This document shows positions 1-8,873 of a stretch of 64,000 nucleotides of DNA, piece after piece. The DNA lies in assembly GCA_016704535.1 (NCBI GenBank), contig JADIZZ010000002.1, forward strand, positions 496,001-560,000, written 5' to 3'. Positions within the stretch are counted from its first letter, which is position 1, and each line of letters starts with the position of its first letter. The stretch is from Betaproteobacteria bacterium (lineage in GTDB: Bacteria; Pseudomonadota; Gammaproteobacteria; Burkholderiales; Burkholderiaceae_C). The notes beneath the pieces are model-generated. The model had not been told where the DNA came from, ran no database searches, and saw only the letters and a program-made list of their open reading frames with translations. Both the position numbers and the translations under genes were made by a program.

Positions 1-17
1 GGCGCCAGGCGCGTTGT

Positions 18-1076
18 TCAGCCCGATATCGAGCCAGCCTCCGCCTTCTGGCGCAGCCCCTGGCGATGCAGCAGACGCACCCATTCGGCCTCGGCCAGCG
101 GTTTGCTGAGGTAGGCGTCGCAGCCAGCCAGCGCGCAGCGAACACGGTCCAGTTCGCTGTGGTGGGCGCTGACCATCACCACCAGTGCGTTCATCGATGC
201 CGGGGTCTGCTTGATCTGCCTGCACAGGCCGAGCCCGTCGAGTCCGCTGTCCTGGCCGAGTTCGACGTCGAGAAAGACGAGGTCATAGCTGTGTTGCGCC
301 AGCAGGTCAAGTGCGGCCTGGCTGTTCGATGCCGTGTCGGTCTGAACCTGCCAGCGCTCCAGGCGCGTCTGCAGGAAGAGCAGGGCGATGTCGCTGTCGT
401 CCACGAGCAGTGCACGTGGCAAGCCCGACGGCAGTGCGGCCATGGGCACCTGGGTCGACCTGGGGGCCCCGGAAAGCTCAGGCGCCACTTCGCGCAGCGC
501 GGGCGAGGCGTGCGGCGCCGACAGGTCCTCGGTCCACCCACCCGGCGCTGCCGGCAACCAGGGCTCGTGGCCGACCAGGCCCTCGGCACCCGGAAAGAGC
601 CCGGTCACCGCCGGCGCTGCGGTTTCTCTCGTGGCGGACACGCGCACGTCGCGCAGCGTCAGCGGGGCCGGATGCACGACGCCAGGCGCAGGCTGGGACT
701 CGCGCTCTCGGTGCATGGCCTGGATGAGGGTGATGTGCGGGTCGTCGTCGCTGGGTGCCTGGGGGTTTGGCCGCCTGCGGGCCACGATGCCGTCGAGTTC
801 GCGCATCACCTGCAGCGCGTCGATGGGTCGACGCATCCAGGCCGCACTGCCGGCCGGCGCCTGTGCGCCGATGAAGACGGTTTCTTCCGTTCTCTCGGTC
901 ACCACCACCAACTGCACCGACGGCGCGTGGTCGGCGTCGGCCACCAGCAGGTCGGCGTCGGTCAGCGTCGACACGTGCGTGTAGCTCGGGCTGCGATGTT
1001 GGGCGAGCCGGAGGTACGAGCTCAGCGCGTGACGCTCGGACTCCGTGAAACCCAGGAACGCGACGCGGTGTGGCAT
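18..1076 (-). CDS. Response regulator with C-terminal receiver domain
   Basis: A protein of 352 residues. I start it at the ATG at 1076 because the reading frame upstream to 1223 has no conserved character. The C-terminal 130 residues form a standard CheY-like receiver: acidic pair Asp226/Asp227 (LLVDDSD), phospho-acceptor Asp270 (FLDVE) and Lys325 (SKPL). The N-terminal ~100 residues look like a second receiver-like fold without the acidic pocket, followed by a ~110-residue Pro/Ala-rich linker. No DNA-binding or enzymatic output domain is visible, so it probably signals through protein contacts. The partner kinase is not in the window. It is divergent from the glutathione peroxidase gene. 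Confidence 0.75.
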   Translation of the reverse strand: MPHRVAFLGFTESERHALSSYLRLAQHRSPSYTHVSTLTDADLLVADADHAPSVQLVVVTERTEETVFIGAQAPAGSAAWMRRPIDALQVMRELDGIVARRRPNPQAPSDDDPHITLIQAMHRERESQPAPGVVHPAPLTLRDVRVSATRETAAPAVTGLFPGAEGLVGHEPWLPAAPGGWTEDLSAPHASPALREVAPELSGAPRSTQVPMAALPSGLPRALLVDDSDIALLFLQTRLERWQVQTDTASNSQAALDLLAQHSYDLVFLDVELGQDSGLDGLGLCRQIKQTPASMNALVVMVSAHHSELDRVRCALAGCDAYLSKPLAEAEWVRLLHRQGLRQKAEAGSISG

Positions 1077-1215
1077 GAAGGACCGGCGTGGGCAAAGACG
1101 AGATGGGCCGTCGATAGTGAGGTTCGGCTCCGGCGCTGTCAACGGCCGCCGCACCTGAATGCGCAGGGGGCGCACGGCGCTAACATGCTCTTTCCATTCT
1201 TGCCTCGCTACTGCC

Positions 1216-1713
1216 ATGGCCACCAGCCTCTACGATTTCGACGCGGTCTCCATCGCCGGGCAACCGGCAAATTTCTCGGCCCAGCGCGGCAAGGTCGTGC
1301 TGATCGTCAACACCGCCAGCGCCTGCGGCTTCACGCCGCAATTCGCGGGGCTGGAAAGGCTCTGGAAGGACTACGCCGACCGCGGCCTCGTCGTGGTGGG
1401 TTTCCCGAGCAACGAGTTCGGCGGCCAGGACCCGGGCAGCAACGACGGCATCGCGTCCTTCTGCCAGCTGAACTACGGCGTCAGTTTCCCGATGATGGCC
1501 AAGGTGAAGGTCAACGGCAGCGACGCCCACCCGCTGTGGCAATGGCTGAAGGGCGAGGCGCCCGGCCTGCTGGGCACCCAGGCCGTCAAATGGAACTTTA
1601 CGAAGTTCCTCGTCGGCCGCGACGGCCGCGTCCTCAAGCGCTATGCGCCGAACGACGAGCCCGACAGTCTGCGCAAGGACATCGAGTCTGCACTCGCCGC
1701 CCCCGCGCCATGA
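1216..1713 (+). CDS. Glutathione peroxidase family (Cys-type, probably thioredoxin-dependent)
   Basis: A protein of 165 residues, the usual length for bacterial Cys-GPx. It reduces hydrogen peroxide and lipid hydroperoxides in the cytoplasm. The catalytic tetrad is visible: peroxidatic Cys37 (NTASACGFT), Gln71 (GGQDPG), Trp126 and Asn127 (KWNFTKFLV). Cys83 (SFCQ) sits where the resolving Cys of thioredoxin-dependent members lies, so thioredoxin rather than glutathione is the likely reductant; that is inference. The start at 1216 matches the family N-terminus (MATSLYDFDA). Its stop overlaps the tyrB start (ATGA), so the two are translationally coupled. Confidence 0.93.
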   Translation: MATSLYDFDAVSIAGQPANFSAQRGKVVLIVNTASACGFTPQFAGLERLWKDYADRGLVVVGFPSNEFGGQDPGSNDGIASFCQLNYGVSFPMMAKVKVNGSDAHPLWQWLKGEAPGLLGTQAVKWNFTKFLVGRDGRVLKRYAPNDEPDSLRKDIESALAAPAP

Positions 1714-2936
1714 GTTTCTTCAGCCACCTCGAGCCCTACGCGGGCGACCCCATCCTCGGTCTCAACGACGCGTTCCAGAAGGACCCTCGCACCGACAAGG
1801 TCAACCTGTCGATCGGTATCTACTTCGACGATGCCGGCCGCATTCCGGTGCTGGATTGCGTGCGCCAGGCGGAAGCACAGATGCTGGCCGAGAGCGCGCC
1901 CAAGAGCTACCTGCCCATCGAAGGCGCGGCGGCCATGCGCAGCGCCGTTCAACAGCTGTTGTTCGGCGCCGACCACGAAGTGATGAAGAGCGGCCGGGTG
2001 GCCACGCTGCAGACGGTGGGCAGCAGCGGCGGCCTGCGGGTCGGCGCCGACTTCCTCAGGCGCTGGCTGCCAGGCAGCGCCATCTGGGTCAGCGACCCAA
2101 CCTGGGACAACCATCGCGCGATGTTCGAGGGCGCCGGCCTCACGGTGAACACCTACCCGTACTACGACGCCGGGGACGCCAAGGCGGACCCTCCCAGGTC
2201 CGCGGGTGGCCTGGCCTTCGACGCCATGCTGGCCACGCTGCGCACCTTGCCGCCGAAGAGTCTGGTGCTGCTGCACGCCTGTTGCCACAACCCCACCGGC
2301 GTCGACCTCGCGCCCGCGCAGTGGCAAGCGCTGGTGCCGGTGCTGCGTGAGCGTGAACTGCTGGCCTATCTCGATCTCGCCTACCAGGGCTACGGCGATG
2401 GCATCGCCGAAGATGCTTTCGCCGTGCGCCTGCTTGCCGCCGAGGGCCTGAGCTTCTTCGTGGCGAACTCGTTCTCGAAGAGCATGAGCGTCTACGGTGA
2501 ACGCGCCGGCGCCTTGAGCGTGGTGTGCGTCGACGCCGCCGAGGCGCGGCTCGCGCTGGGCCAACTGCAGGCCACGGTGCGGCGCAACTACTCCAGCCCG
2601 TCGATTCACGCCGCCGGCATCGTCGCCCGCGTGCTCGGTGACCCGGCACTGCGCGCAGGCTGGGAAGCCGACGTCGCGGCGATGCGTGAACGCATCCTGG
2701 CCATGCGTCGCAGTCTGCATGCGGTGCTGTCGGCCCGCTGCCCGGGGCGCGATTTCGGCTACGTCCTCAGCCAGCGCGGCATGTTCAGCTACACCGGTCT
2801 GAGCGCGGCGCAAGTCGACCGGCTGCGCGAGGACTTTGGCGTCTACCTGGTGCGCAGCGGCCGCATGTGCCTGGCCGGGCTGAGCACGCGCAACGTCGAG
2901 CGCACGGCCGTCGCCATGGCTGCGGTGCTGGCGTGA
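1710..2936 (+). CDS. tyrB: Aromatic amino acid aminotransferase
   Basis: A PLP-dependent class I aminotransferase of 408 residues, of the aspartate/tyrosine aminotransferase subgroup Ia. It moves amino groups between aromatic amino acids or aspartate and 2-oxoglutarate. Signatures are the CHNPTG loop at 192-197, Asp222 that pairs with the PLP ring nitrogen (YLDLAYQG) and the Schiff-base Lys257 (NSFSKSMS). The ATG at 1710 overlaps the glutathione peroxidase stop by four bases. AspC and TyrB cannot be separated by eye; the aromatic assignment follows the usual naming of close betaproteobacterial homologues. Confidence 0.88.
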   Translation: MSFFSHLEPYAGDPILGLNDAFQKDPRTDKVNLSIGIYFDDAGRIPVLDCVRQAEAQMLAESAPKSYLPIEGAAAMRSAVQQLLFGADHEVMKSGRVATLQTVGSSGGLRVGADFLRRWLPGSAIWVSDPTWDNHRAMFEGAGLTVNTYPYYDAGDAKADPPRSAGGLAFDAMLATLRTLPPKSLVLLHACCHNPTGVDLAPAQWQALVPVLRERELLAYLDLAYQGYGDGIAEDAFAVRLLAAEGLSFFVANSFSKSMSVYGERAGALSVVCVDAAEARLALGQLQATVRRNYSSPSIHAAGIVARVLGDPALRAGWEADVAAMRERILAMRRSLHAVLSARCPGRDFGYVLSQRGMFSYTGLSAAQVDRLREDFGVYLVRSGRMCLAGLSTRNVERTAVAMAAVLA

Positions 2937-2940
2937 TGAA

Positions 2941-2960
2941 CACCGCGCCGCCGCGCGGTG
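2941..2960. terminator. GC-rich hairpin between convergent tyrB and ornithine cyclodeaminase genes
   Basis: A perfect 7-bp stem (CACCGCG / CGCGGTG) with a 6-nt loop lies right after the tyrB stop, between two convergent genes. There is no T-tract on either side, so it is at best an imperfect or Rho-assisted terminator. Confidence 0.3.
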
Positions 2961-2981
2961 CGGCCCGCCCGGGCGCCCGGC

Positions 2982-4025
2982 TCAAGCCGCCAGTCGCAGT
3001 GCGGCGTCGCCTCGCATCAGTACCCCGAAGAGATCCTTCGGGTCGGCCATCTCGGGGATGAGGTCGATGGTCCGGCCCAGCCCCAGTTCAGTGGCCAGCG
3101 CACCCATCAGGCGCAGCGCCGAATAGTCTTCCAGCGCAAACCCTACCGAGTCGAACACCGTCACCTCGGCCTCGCTGAGGCGCCCCGGCGCCTGGCCGCC
3201 GAGCACACGCCAAAGTTCGGTGACCGGGAAGTCGGCGGGCATCTGCTGCACGTCGCCCTCGATGCGGCTCTGCGGTTCGTATTCGACGAACACACGGGCC
3301 GCGGCCAGCACGCCGGGGTGCAGTTCGGTCTTGCCCGGGCAGTCGCCGCCGACGGCGTTGAGGTGCATGCCCGGCGCCAGCATGTCGGGCGTGACGATGG
3401 TGGCGTTGCGCTTGTCGGCGGTCACCGTGGTCACGATGTCGGCACCCTGCAGCGCCTCGGCCGTGCTGTGGCACACCACCAGGCGCAGGCCAGGCACTGT
3501 GCGCAGGTGGCGCTGCAGCTTGGCCGTGGCGGCGGCGTCGGTGTCGTAGAGGCGCAGCGTGGTAATGCCCATCAGGCAGTGGAAGGCCAGCGCCTGGAAC
3601 TCACTCTGCGCGCCGTTGCCGATGAGTGCCATCGTGCGCGAACCCGGCCGCGCCAGCAGCTTGGCCGCCATCACCGATGTGGCCGCAGTGCGCACCGCGG
3701 TTGTGAGCGTCAACTCACTCAGCAGCACCGGCCGGCCGGTGGCCACCTCGGCCAGCACGCCGAAGGCCATCACCGTGGGCAGGCCGTGGCGGCCGTTGGC
3801 AGGGTGGCCGTTGACGTACTTGAAGCTGTAGTGCGTGGCGTCGGCCACCGGCATCAGCTCGATCACACCCTCGCGGCTGTGGCTGGCCAGGCGGGCCACC
3901 TTGTCGAATTCGGGCCAGCGGCGGAAGTCGGCCTCGATAGCGGCCACCATACGACGGAGCACCTCGGGCAGTCCGTGCGCGGCCACGGTCCGCGCGATGT
4001 CTTGGGTCGTGATCAGGGTGGTCAT
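2982..4025 (-). CDS. Ornithine cyclodeaminase family protein
   Basis: A protein of 347 residues of the ornithine cyclodeaminase/mu-crystallin family, with an NAD(P)-binding Rossmann core (MALIGNGAQSEFQ) and the family segments ELMPVAD, FKYVNGHP and NAVGGDCPGKTELH. Ornithine cyclodeaminase converts ornithine to proline and ammonia; relatives reduce cyclic imines or act on other amino acids, so the substrate is not certain. The conserved Asp in VFDSVGFALEDYSAL fits an active ornithine cyclodeaminase-type enzyme. It is divergent from an Lrp/AsnC regulator, a classical arrangement for amino-acid catabolism genes, with a palindromic candidate operator between them. Confidence 0.88.
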   Translation of the reverse strand: MTTLITTQDIARTVAAHGLPEVLRRMVAAIEADFRRWPEFDKVARLASHSREGVIELMPVADATHYSFKYVNGHPANGRHGLPTVMAFGVLAEVATGRPVLLSELTLTTAVRTAATSVMAAKLLARPGSRTMALIGNGAQSEFQALAFHCLMGITTLRLYDTDAAATAKLQRHLRTVPGLRLVVCHSTAEALQGADIVTTVTADKRNATIVTPDMLAPGMHLNAVGGDCPGKTELHPGVLAAARVFVEYEPQSRIEGDVQQMPADFPVTELWRVLGGQAPGRLSEAEVTVFDSVGFALEDYSALRLMGALATELGLGRTIDLIPEMADPKDLFGVLMRGDAALRLAA

Positions 4026-4053
4026 GGGTGTCTCCGGGAGGGGTTTTCGAGTT

Positions 4054-4068
4054 GAACAACCATTGTTC
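4054..4068. promoter_or_regulatory. Perfect 15-bp dyad, candidate Lrp/AsnC operator
   Basis: GAACAA-CCA-TTGTTC is a perfect 6+3+6 palindrome lying 29 bp upstream of the cyclodeaminase start and about 75 bp upstream of the divergent Lrp-type gene. It is nested inside outer arms CTCCGGG (4032-4038) and CCCGGAG (4074-4080). Lrp/AsnC proteins bind ~15-bp dyads between divergent regulator/target pairs, so regulation of both genes by the adjacent regulator is a fair inference. Confidence 0.55.
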
Positions 4069-4142
4069 GAGACCCCGGAGTCAATGAGAAGCGACAGAAA
4101 TATCTGTCTTTGGCCAGTTTTCTGGCATTTCGACAGTCATTG

Positions 4143-4583
4143 ATGTCAAATGAGCTGATGGACAGCACCGATCTGCAACTCATCGCCCTGCTGCGCCAGG
4201 ACGCCCGCAGCACCGTGGCCACGCTGGCGGCGAAGTTGGGCGTCTCGCGCGGCACCGTCACCAACCGCGTCAAGCGGCTGGAGGACGACGGCGTCATCAC
4301 CGGCTACACGGTGCGCCTGCGCCCCGACACCGAACCCAACCTCATCGCGGCCTGGATGAGCATCACCGTCGACGGCAACCAGACCCGTGAAGTGATCGCT
4401 CACCTGCTGGGAGAACCCGGCATCGCTGGCCTGCACGACACCAACGGCCGCTGGGACCTGCTGGCCGAACTGCGTGCCAGCAACCTGGTGGAACTGGCGG
4501 CGGTGCTGGAGCGCGTGCGGCTGATCAAGGGCATCGCGGCCACCGAGACCAGCATCCACCTGCAAACCTACCGGCTGTCCTGA
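4143..4583 (+). CDS. Lrp/AsnC family transcriptional regulator
   Basis: About 146 residues. An N-terminal winged helix-turn-helix (STVATLAAKLGVSRGTVTNR, then VKRLEDDGVITGYTV) is followed by the ligand-binding RAM/AsnC_trans_reg domain, the normal architecture. Such proteins form dimers to octamers and answer to amino acids. I chose the ATG at 4143; an ATG at 4158 (MDSTD) is equally plausible and matches the usual N-terminus better. Divergence from an ornithine cyclodeaminase gene suggests that this gene is its target and that ornithine or a related amino acid is the effector (inference). Confidence 0.9.
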   Translation: MSNELMDSTDLQLIALLRQDARSTVATLAAKLGVSRGTVTNRVKRLEDDGVITGYTVRLRPDTEPNLIAAWMSITVDGNQTREVIAHLLGEPGIAGLHDTNGRWDLLAELRASNLVELAAVLERVRLIKGIAATETSIHLQTYRLS

Positions 4584-4656
4584 ATCTGGCCGCCTTCTTC
4601 GCCAACGTGCCCGCGACCTGTCCGACCCACAACTGGCGCGCAATCGCCGACCTGCC

Positions 4657-5316
4657 ATGAACACCACAGCCATGAAGATCGACTTCGTCTCCGACGTCGC
4701 CTGCCCCTGGTGCGCCGTCGGCCTGAATTCGCTGGAACTGGCGCTCCAGGCGATTGGCCCCGAAATGGCCGTCGAGCTGCACTTCCAGCCCTTCGAGCTG
4801 AACCCCACGATGTCGGCCGAAGGGGCAGACGCCGCGGCCTACCTGAAGGCCAAGTACGGCCTGAGCGACGCGCAGCTGGCGCAGAACCGCGCCGTCATCC
4901 GCGAGCGCGGCGCTGCCGTGGGCTTCGGCTTCGGCGAACGCGTGCGGGTGTGGAACACCTTCGATGCGCACCGTCTGCTGCACTGGGCCGGACTCGCCGG
5001 CCCCGAGGGCAGCCAGCGTGCGCTGAAACACGCGCTGCTGCAGGCCTACCACGGTGACGGCCGCAACCCGGGCGCACACGACGTGCTGTTGGACCTGATC
5101 GCGCAGGTGGGCCTGGACGTGGCCGCCGCGCGCGAGGTGCTGAATGGCGACCGTTACGCCGCCGAGGTGCGCGCCGCGGAACAGGCCTGGCAGCGCGCGG
5201 GCATCCGTTCGGTTCCGGCCGTCGTGATCAACGACCGCCATCTGATCTCGGGTGGTCAGCCACCCGAAGTCTTCGAGCAGGCATTGCGCCAGATCGCCGC
5301 GGAGGCCACGCGCTGA
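4657..5316 (+). CDS. DsbA family oxidoreductase (FrnE-like)
   Basis: A protein of 219 residues with a thioredoxin fold and helical insertion. The CPWC redox motif is at residues 16-19 and the cis-Pro loop is in GIRSVPAVVINDRH near the C-terminus. There is no signal peptide, so it is cytoplasmic, like FrnE and the 2-hydroxychromene-2-carboxylate isomerase relatives. Retention of both Cys in CPWC argues for a disulfide oxidoreductase rather than the isomerase. An ATG at 4672 (MKIDF) is an alternative start. Its stop shares a base with the start of the CYTH gene, so the two are coupled. Confidence 0.88.
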   Translation: MNTTAMKIDFVSDVACPWCAVGLNSLELALQAIGPEMAVELHFQPFELNPTMSAEGADAAAYLKAKYGLSDAQLAQNRAVIRERGAAVGFGFGERVRVWNTFDAHRLLHWAGLAGPEGSQRALKHALLQAYHGDGRNPGAHDVLLDLIAQVGLDVAAAREVLNGDRYAAEVRAAEQAWQRAGIRSVPAVVINDRHLISGGQPPEVFEQALRQIAAEATR

Positions 5317-5843
5317 TGCCGCGCAATATCGAAATCAAGGCGCGCATACCCAGCGTCGAAGCCCTGCTGCCGCGTGCGCAGGCCCTGGCCGGCACCGTGC
5401 CCGAGCTGATAGTGCAGGACGACAGCTTCTTCACCGTGCAGCACGGCCGCCTGAAGCTGCGCGAGTTTGCCGACGGCAGCGCCGAGCTCATCCACTACGA
5501 CCGAGCCGACAGCGCCGAAGCCAAGGCCAGCGACTACGTGCGCGTGCCGGTGCCCGACGCGGGCGCGTTGCGCGCTGCGTTGACCCGCGCCTGCGGCCTG
5601 CAGGGACGCGTGCGCAAGAGGCGCTGGCTGCTGGTCGTTGGCACCACGCGCATCCACCTCGACCGTGTCGAGGGCCTGGGCGATTTCATGGAACTGGAAG
5701 TGGTGCTGCAGGACGGGCAGAGTGATGCTGAGGGCGCGGCCACCGCCGAAGGCCTCATGTACGCGCTGGGCATGGCCGATGCCGAACGGCTGGCCGGCGC
5801 CTACCTCGATCTGCAGGCTGCGCGGTGTCTCGTTGGGGCTTGA
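5316..5843 (+). CDS. CYTH domain protein (class IV adenylate cyclase / thiamine-triphosphatase-like)
   Basis: A protein of 175 residues made of one CYTH domain, starting with the metal/phosphate-binding signature IEIKAR (the ExExK motif), with the tunnel residues LKLREF, ELIHYDR, RKRRWLL and DRVEGLGDFMELEV in order. CYTH enzymes act on triphosphates (adenylate cyclase IV, ThTPase, inorganic triphosphatase). The two-residue shortened signature and single domain fit the CyaB/ThTPase-like group; the substrate cannot be read from sequence. It is translationally coupled (TGATG) to the FrnE-like gene. Confidence 0.82.
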   Translation: MPRNIEIKARIPSVEALLPRAQALAGTVPELIVQDDSFFTVQHGRLKLREFADGSAELIHYDRADSAEAKASDYVRVPVPDAGALRAALTRACGLQGRVRKRRWLLVVGTTRIHLDRVEGLGDFMELEVVLQDGQSDAEGAATAEGLMYALGMADAERLAGAYLDLQAARCLVGA

Positions 5844-5991
5844 GCAGGGCTGCAATCTGGGGCTCGTCGGCGAGTCCGGCATACGCAGCGCCTGCTGGCG
5901 GCGGTGCCGGGTGGCGGGCGTGCCTGAGCGCCGCGTTCGCGCTCGCGGCGGCCTGCGCCAGAATCCTTCCTCTACCCCGCTGGAGGCGCAG

Positions 5992-6459
5992 ATGAGCCGA
6001 GCCACCATCGAACGCTTCTACGCCGCCTTCGCGCGACTGGACGCCGAAACCATGCAGGCCTGCTACGCGCCCGACGCGGTCTTCGACGACGAGGTCTTCT
6101 CGCTGCGTGGGCGCGAGCAGATCGGCGGCATGTGGCGCATGCTGTGCGTCTCGACGCGTGCCAAAGGCTTGGCACACTGGAAGCTGGACGTGAGCGAAAT
6201 CACCGAGCGCAGCGCACATTGGGATGTGCACTACCTCTTCTCGGCCACCGGCCGCCAGGTGCTCAACCGCATCGACGCACAGTTCGAGTTCGACACCTCC
6301 GGCCTCATCTTGCGCCACCGCGACCGCTTCGACTTCTGGGTCTGGTCACGCCAGGCGCTGGGCGTGCCGGGCTGGCTGCTGGGCTGGACGCCGTTCCTGC
6401 GCAGGAAGGTCCGCACGCAGGCAATGGCCCATCTTCGGCGCTTTCTGGAGCTGGGCTGA
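5992..6459 (+). CDS. NTF2-like / SnoaL-fold protein
   Basis: A protein of 155 residues preceded by a clear ribosome-binding site (GGAGG before ATG 5992). The N-terminus IERFYAAFARLDAETM followed by YAPDAVFDDEVFSLRGREQI is the typical cone-shaped NTF2-like/ketosteroid-isomerase fold. Members bind or isomerise small hydrophobic ligands, or have no known function. The C-terminus is unusually basic and aromatic (VPGWLLGWTPFLRRKVRTQ). It is one of three unrelated-looking NTF2-like proteins in the window. No function can be assigned. Confidence 0.8.
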   Translation: MSRATIERFYAAFARLDAETMQACYAPDAVFDDEVFSLRGREQIGGMWRMLCVSTRAKGLAHWKLDVSEITERSAHWDVHYLFSATGRQVLNRIDAQFEFDTSGLILRHRDRFDFWVWSRQALGVPGWLLGWTPFLRRKVRTQAMAHLRRFLELG

Positions 6460-6539
6460 CGCAGTGCGGACTACCGCTTGCGGCCCAGTGCTGACGTTGG
6501 TGGGTGTCTGCTCTCTGCGCTCGACGACTTGTGCCGGTC

Positions 6540-6577
6540 GCGGCAGGCGGTGCCCGACGACATCGCCGACTGTGGCG
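6540..6577 (+). repeat. Left arm of 38-bp inverted repeat flanking the poly-G block
   Basis: This segment matches the reverse complement of 7275-7312 at 33 of 38 positions (shared core GCGGCAGGCGGTGCCCG and TGTGGCG). The sequence that follows to about 6668 (CTTCGCTTCGCTCAGGC, GCTGCGCTCACTTCGTTCG) is low-complexity repeat-like text of the type seen in Burkholderiales intergenic repeats. Confidence 0.75.
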
Positions 6578-6668
6578 GCCTTCGCTTCGCTCAGGCTGCC
6601 CTGCGCTGCTCGCCTTGAGGGCGTGCCGCATAACTCGCTGCGCTCACTTCGTTCGCTACGTTGTGGGT

Positions 6669-7204
<536 letters not shown>

Positions 7205-7274
7205 TCAGACAGGATGCGGCAAGTCAGTTCACGAAGCGCGCTGCGCGCGCCGCCCTCAAGACTGCGCTGCTCGG

Positions 7275-7312
7275 CGCCACACACGGCGACGCCGCCGGGC
7301 ACCGCCTGCCGC
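7275..7312 (-). repeat. Right arm of 38-bp inverted repeat flanking the poly-G block
   Basis: This is the reverse complement partner of 6540-6577, 33/38 identical. The inward sequence, read on the minus strand, continues through GCGCTTCGTGAACTGACTTG and GCATCCTGTCTGAG to the G block. Together the two arms look like oppositely oriented copies, or the two ends, of one dispersed intergenic repeat. Confidence 0.75.
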
Positions 7313-7388
7313 TCAAGCCACGGAGGAGGCGTTCGACGAGTGCCCGCTCTGGTTCCTGCAAAGGGCCGACTGCGGTTGGTCGCCTGAC

Positions 7389-8804
7389 ATGAGCCCTGCC
7401 GAACTTCACGCGCTTTCGGCCGTCGAGCTGAACCGCACCTATGCCGCCGGCACGCTGTCGCCTGTGGAGGTGACCCAGGCCGTCATCGCGCAGATCGAAC
7501 GCTGGGAGCCACATCTGCATGCCACCTGGGATTTCGCAGCCGAGGAAGCTCTGACGATGGCGCGCGCTTCCCAAGCCCGTTGGCTCGTGGGCAGCGCGCT
7601 CGGCGCGCTCGACGGTGTGCCTGTTACGTTGAAGGAGAACATCGCCACGCGCGGCCGTGCAATGCCGCTGGGCACGGCAGCCAGCCTGCGCGTTCCGTCC
7701 GAGGTCGACGCACCGCCGGCGGCACGCCTGCGCGAAGCCGGCGCGGTTTTTGTCGCCCGCACAACGATGCCCGACTACGGCATGTTGAGCTCCGGGTTGT
7801 CGTCCTTCCACGCGCTCACGCGCAATCCCTGGGACCTGACGAGGAACCCCGGCGGCAGCAGCGCCGGTGCGGCCGCGGCGGCTGCGGCCGGCTATGGCCC
7901 GCTGCATCTGGGCACCGACATCGGCGGCTCCATCCGCTTGCCGGCGGCCTGGTGCGGCGTCGCGGGCTTCAAGCCCAGCGCAGGGCGCGTCCCCATCCAC
8001 CCGCCCTACACCGGACGCGTGGCCGGGCCGTTGGCGCGCCACGTGGCCGACATCGCTTTGGCCATGCCCGTGCTCAGCGGGCCCGACGTGCGCGACGCCA
8101 CGCGGCTGCCGCCGCAGGCCATCGCGTGGCAAGCCGTGGACGACGATACCGAGCCGCAGGCGGTGCTGCGCGGCTTGAAGATCGGCTTGCTGCTCGACGC
8201 CGGCTGGGGCCTGGCGCCCGATACCGAGATCGTGGGCGCGGTGCAGGCCGCGGCGCGGGTGTTCGACGCCGCCGGCGCCATCGTCGAGCCGTTGCCTGCG
8301 TTCACCACGCGCGAGATGGCCGACGGCATCAACCTCTTCTGGCGCATGCGCTCTTGGCTGGACATCTCGGCGCTGCCACCCGAGCGGCAGGCCCGGGTGC
8401 TGCCCTACATCCGCGAGTGGGTCGCCGCGGCGGTCGGCTTCACCGCCACGCAGGTCTTCCACGGCCAGGCGCAGATGGCCGTGCTGCGCGACGCCGCAGT
8501 GGCTGCCACCGCGCCTTTCGACTTCGTGCTTTCGCCTGTGGCGCCGGTGTCGGCCTTCACCGCCGAACACGCCAGCCCCACCAACGACCCGCTGCGCGCG
8601 ATGGAGCACATCGCCTATACCCTGCCGGCCAACATGAGTGGACAACCGGCCATCACCGTGCCTTGCGCGCATGGCGCGACGGGCCTGCCCATCGGCCTGC
8701 ACCTCACGGGCCGCCTGCATGACGACCTGGGCGTCTTGCGCGTGGCGCGGGCTTTCGAGCGCCTGCGCGCACCGCTGCGCGCCTGGCCGCTGCCACCGAA
8801 CTGA
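7389..8804 (+). CDS. Amidase signature family hydrolase
   Basis: A protein of 471 residues. The Ser-cisSer-Lys triad of the amidase signature family is intact: Lys82 (VPVTLKEN), cis-Ser158 (NPGGSSAG) and nucleophile Ser181 (DIGGSIR). It hydrolyses a carboxamide; the substrate is unknown. Relatives include indoleacetamide and aryl-acylamidases and the GatA subunit, but there is no gatB/gatC nearby, so a GatA role is unlikely. The frame stays open far upstream only because it runs into the poly-G block; the real start is the ATG at 7389, where homology begins. Its promoter may lie in the unresolved repeat. Confidence 0.9.
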   Translation: MSPAELHALSAVELNRTYAAGTLSPVEVTQAVIAQIERWEPHLHATWDFAAEEALTMARASQARWLVGSALGALDGVPVTLKENIATRGRAMPLGTAASLRVPSEVDAPPAARLREAGAVFVARTTMPDYGMLSSGLSSFHALTRNPWDLTRNPGGSSAGAAAAAAAGYGPLHLGTDIGGSIRLPAAWCGVAGFKPSAGRVPIHPPYTGRVAGPLARHVADIALAMPVLSGPDVRDATRLPPQAIAWQAVDDDTEPQAVLRGLKIGLLLDAGWGLAPDTEIVGAVQAAARVFDAAGAIVEPLPAFTTREMADGINLFWRMRSWLDISALPPERQARVLPYIREWVAAAVGFTATQVFHGQAQMAVLRDAAVAATAPFDFVLSPVAPVSAFTAEHASPTNDPLRAMEHIAYTLPANMSGQPAITVPCAHGATGLPIGLHLTGRLHDDLGVLRVARAFERLRAPLRAWPLPPN

Positions 8805-8861
8805 CAGCTCTCCGACAGCGCGGCGCGCGGCTCGCGCGAAGGGGCTGCCATCCAACCGCGC

Positions 8862-8867
8862 TACATT
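8862..8867 (+). promoter_or_regulatory. -10-like TACATT directly before the TTC38-like gene
   Basis: TACATT ends 6 nt before ATG 8874, which would put the transcription start on or next to the ATG, a leaderless arrangement. No good -35 hexamer is visible. Confidence 0.4.
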
Positions 8868-8873
8868 CGCGCC

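Noticed and set aside
66..2936. A 956-codon plus-strand frame ending in tyrB
   Set aside because: Only the part from 1710 on is homologous to a protein; the rest is antisense to the response regulator and out of frame with glutathione peroxidase.
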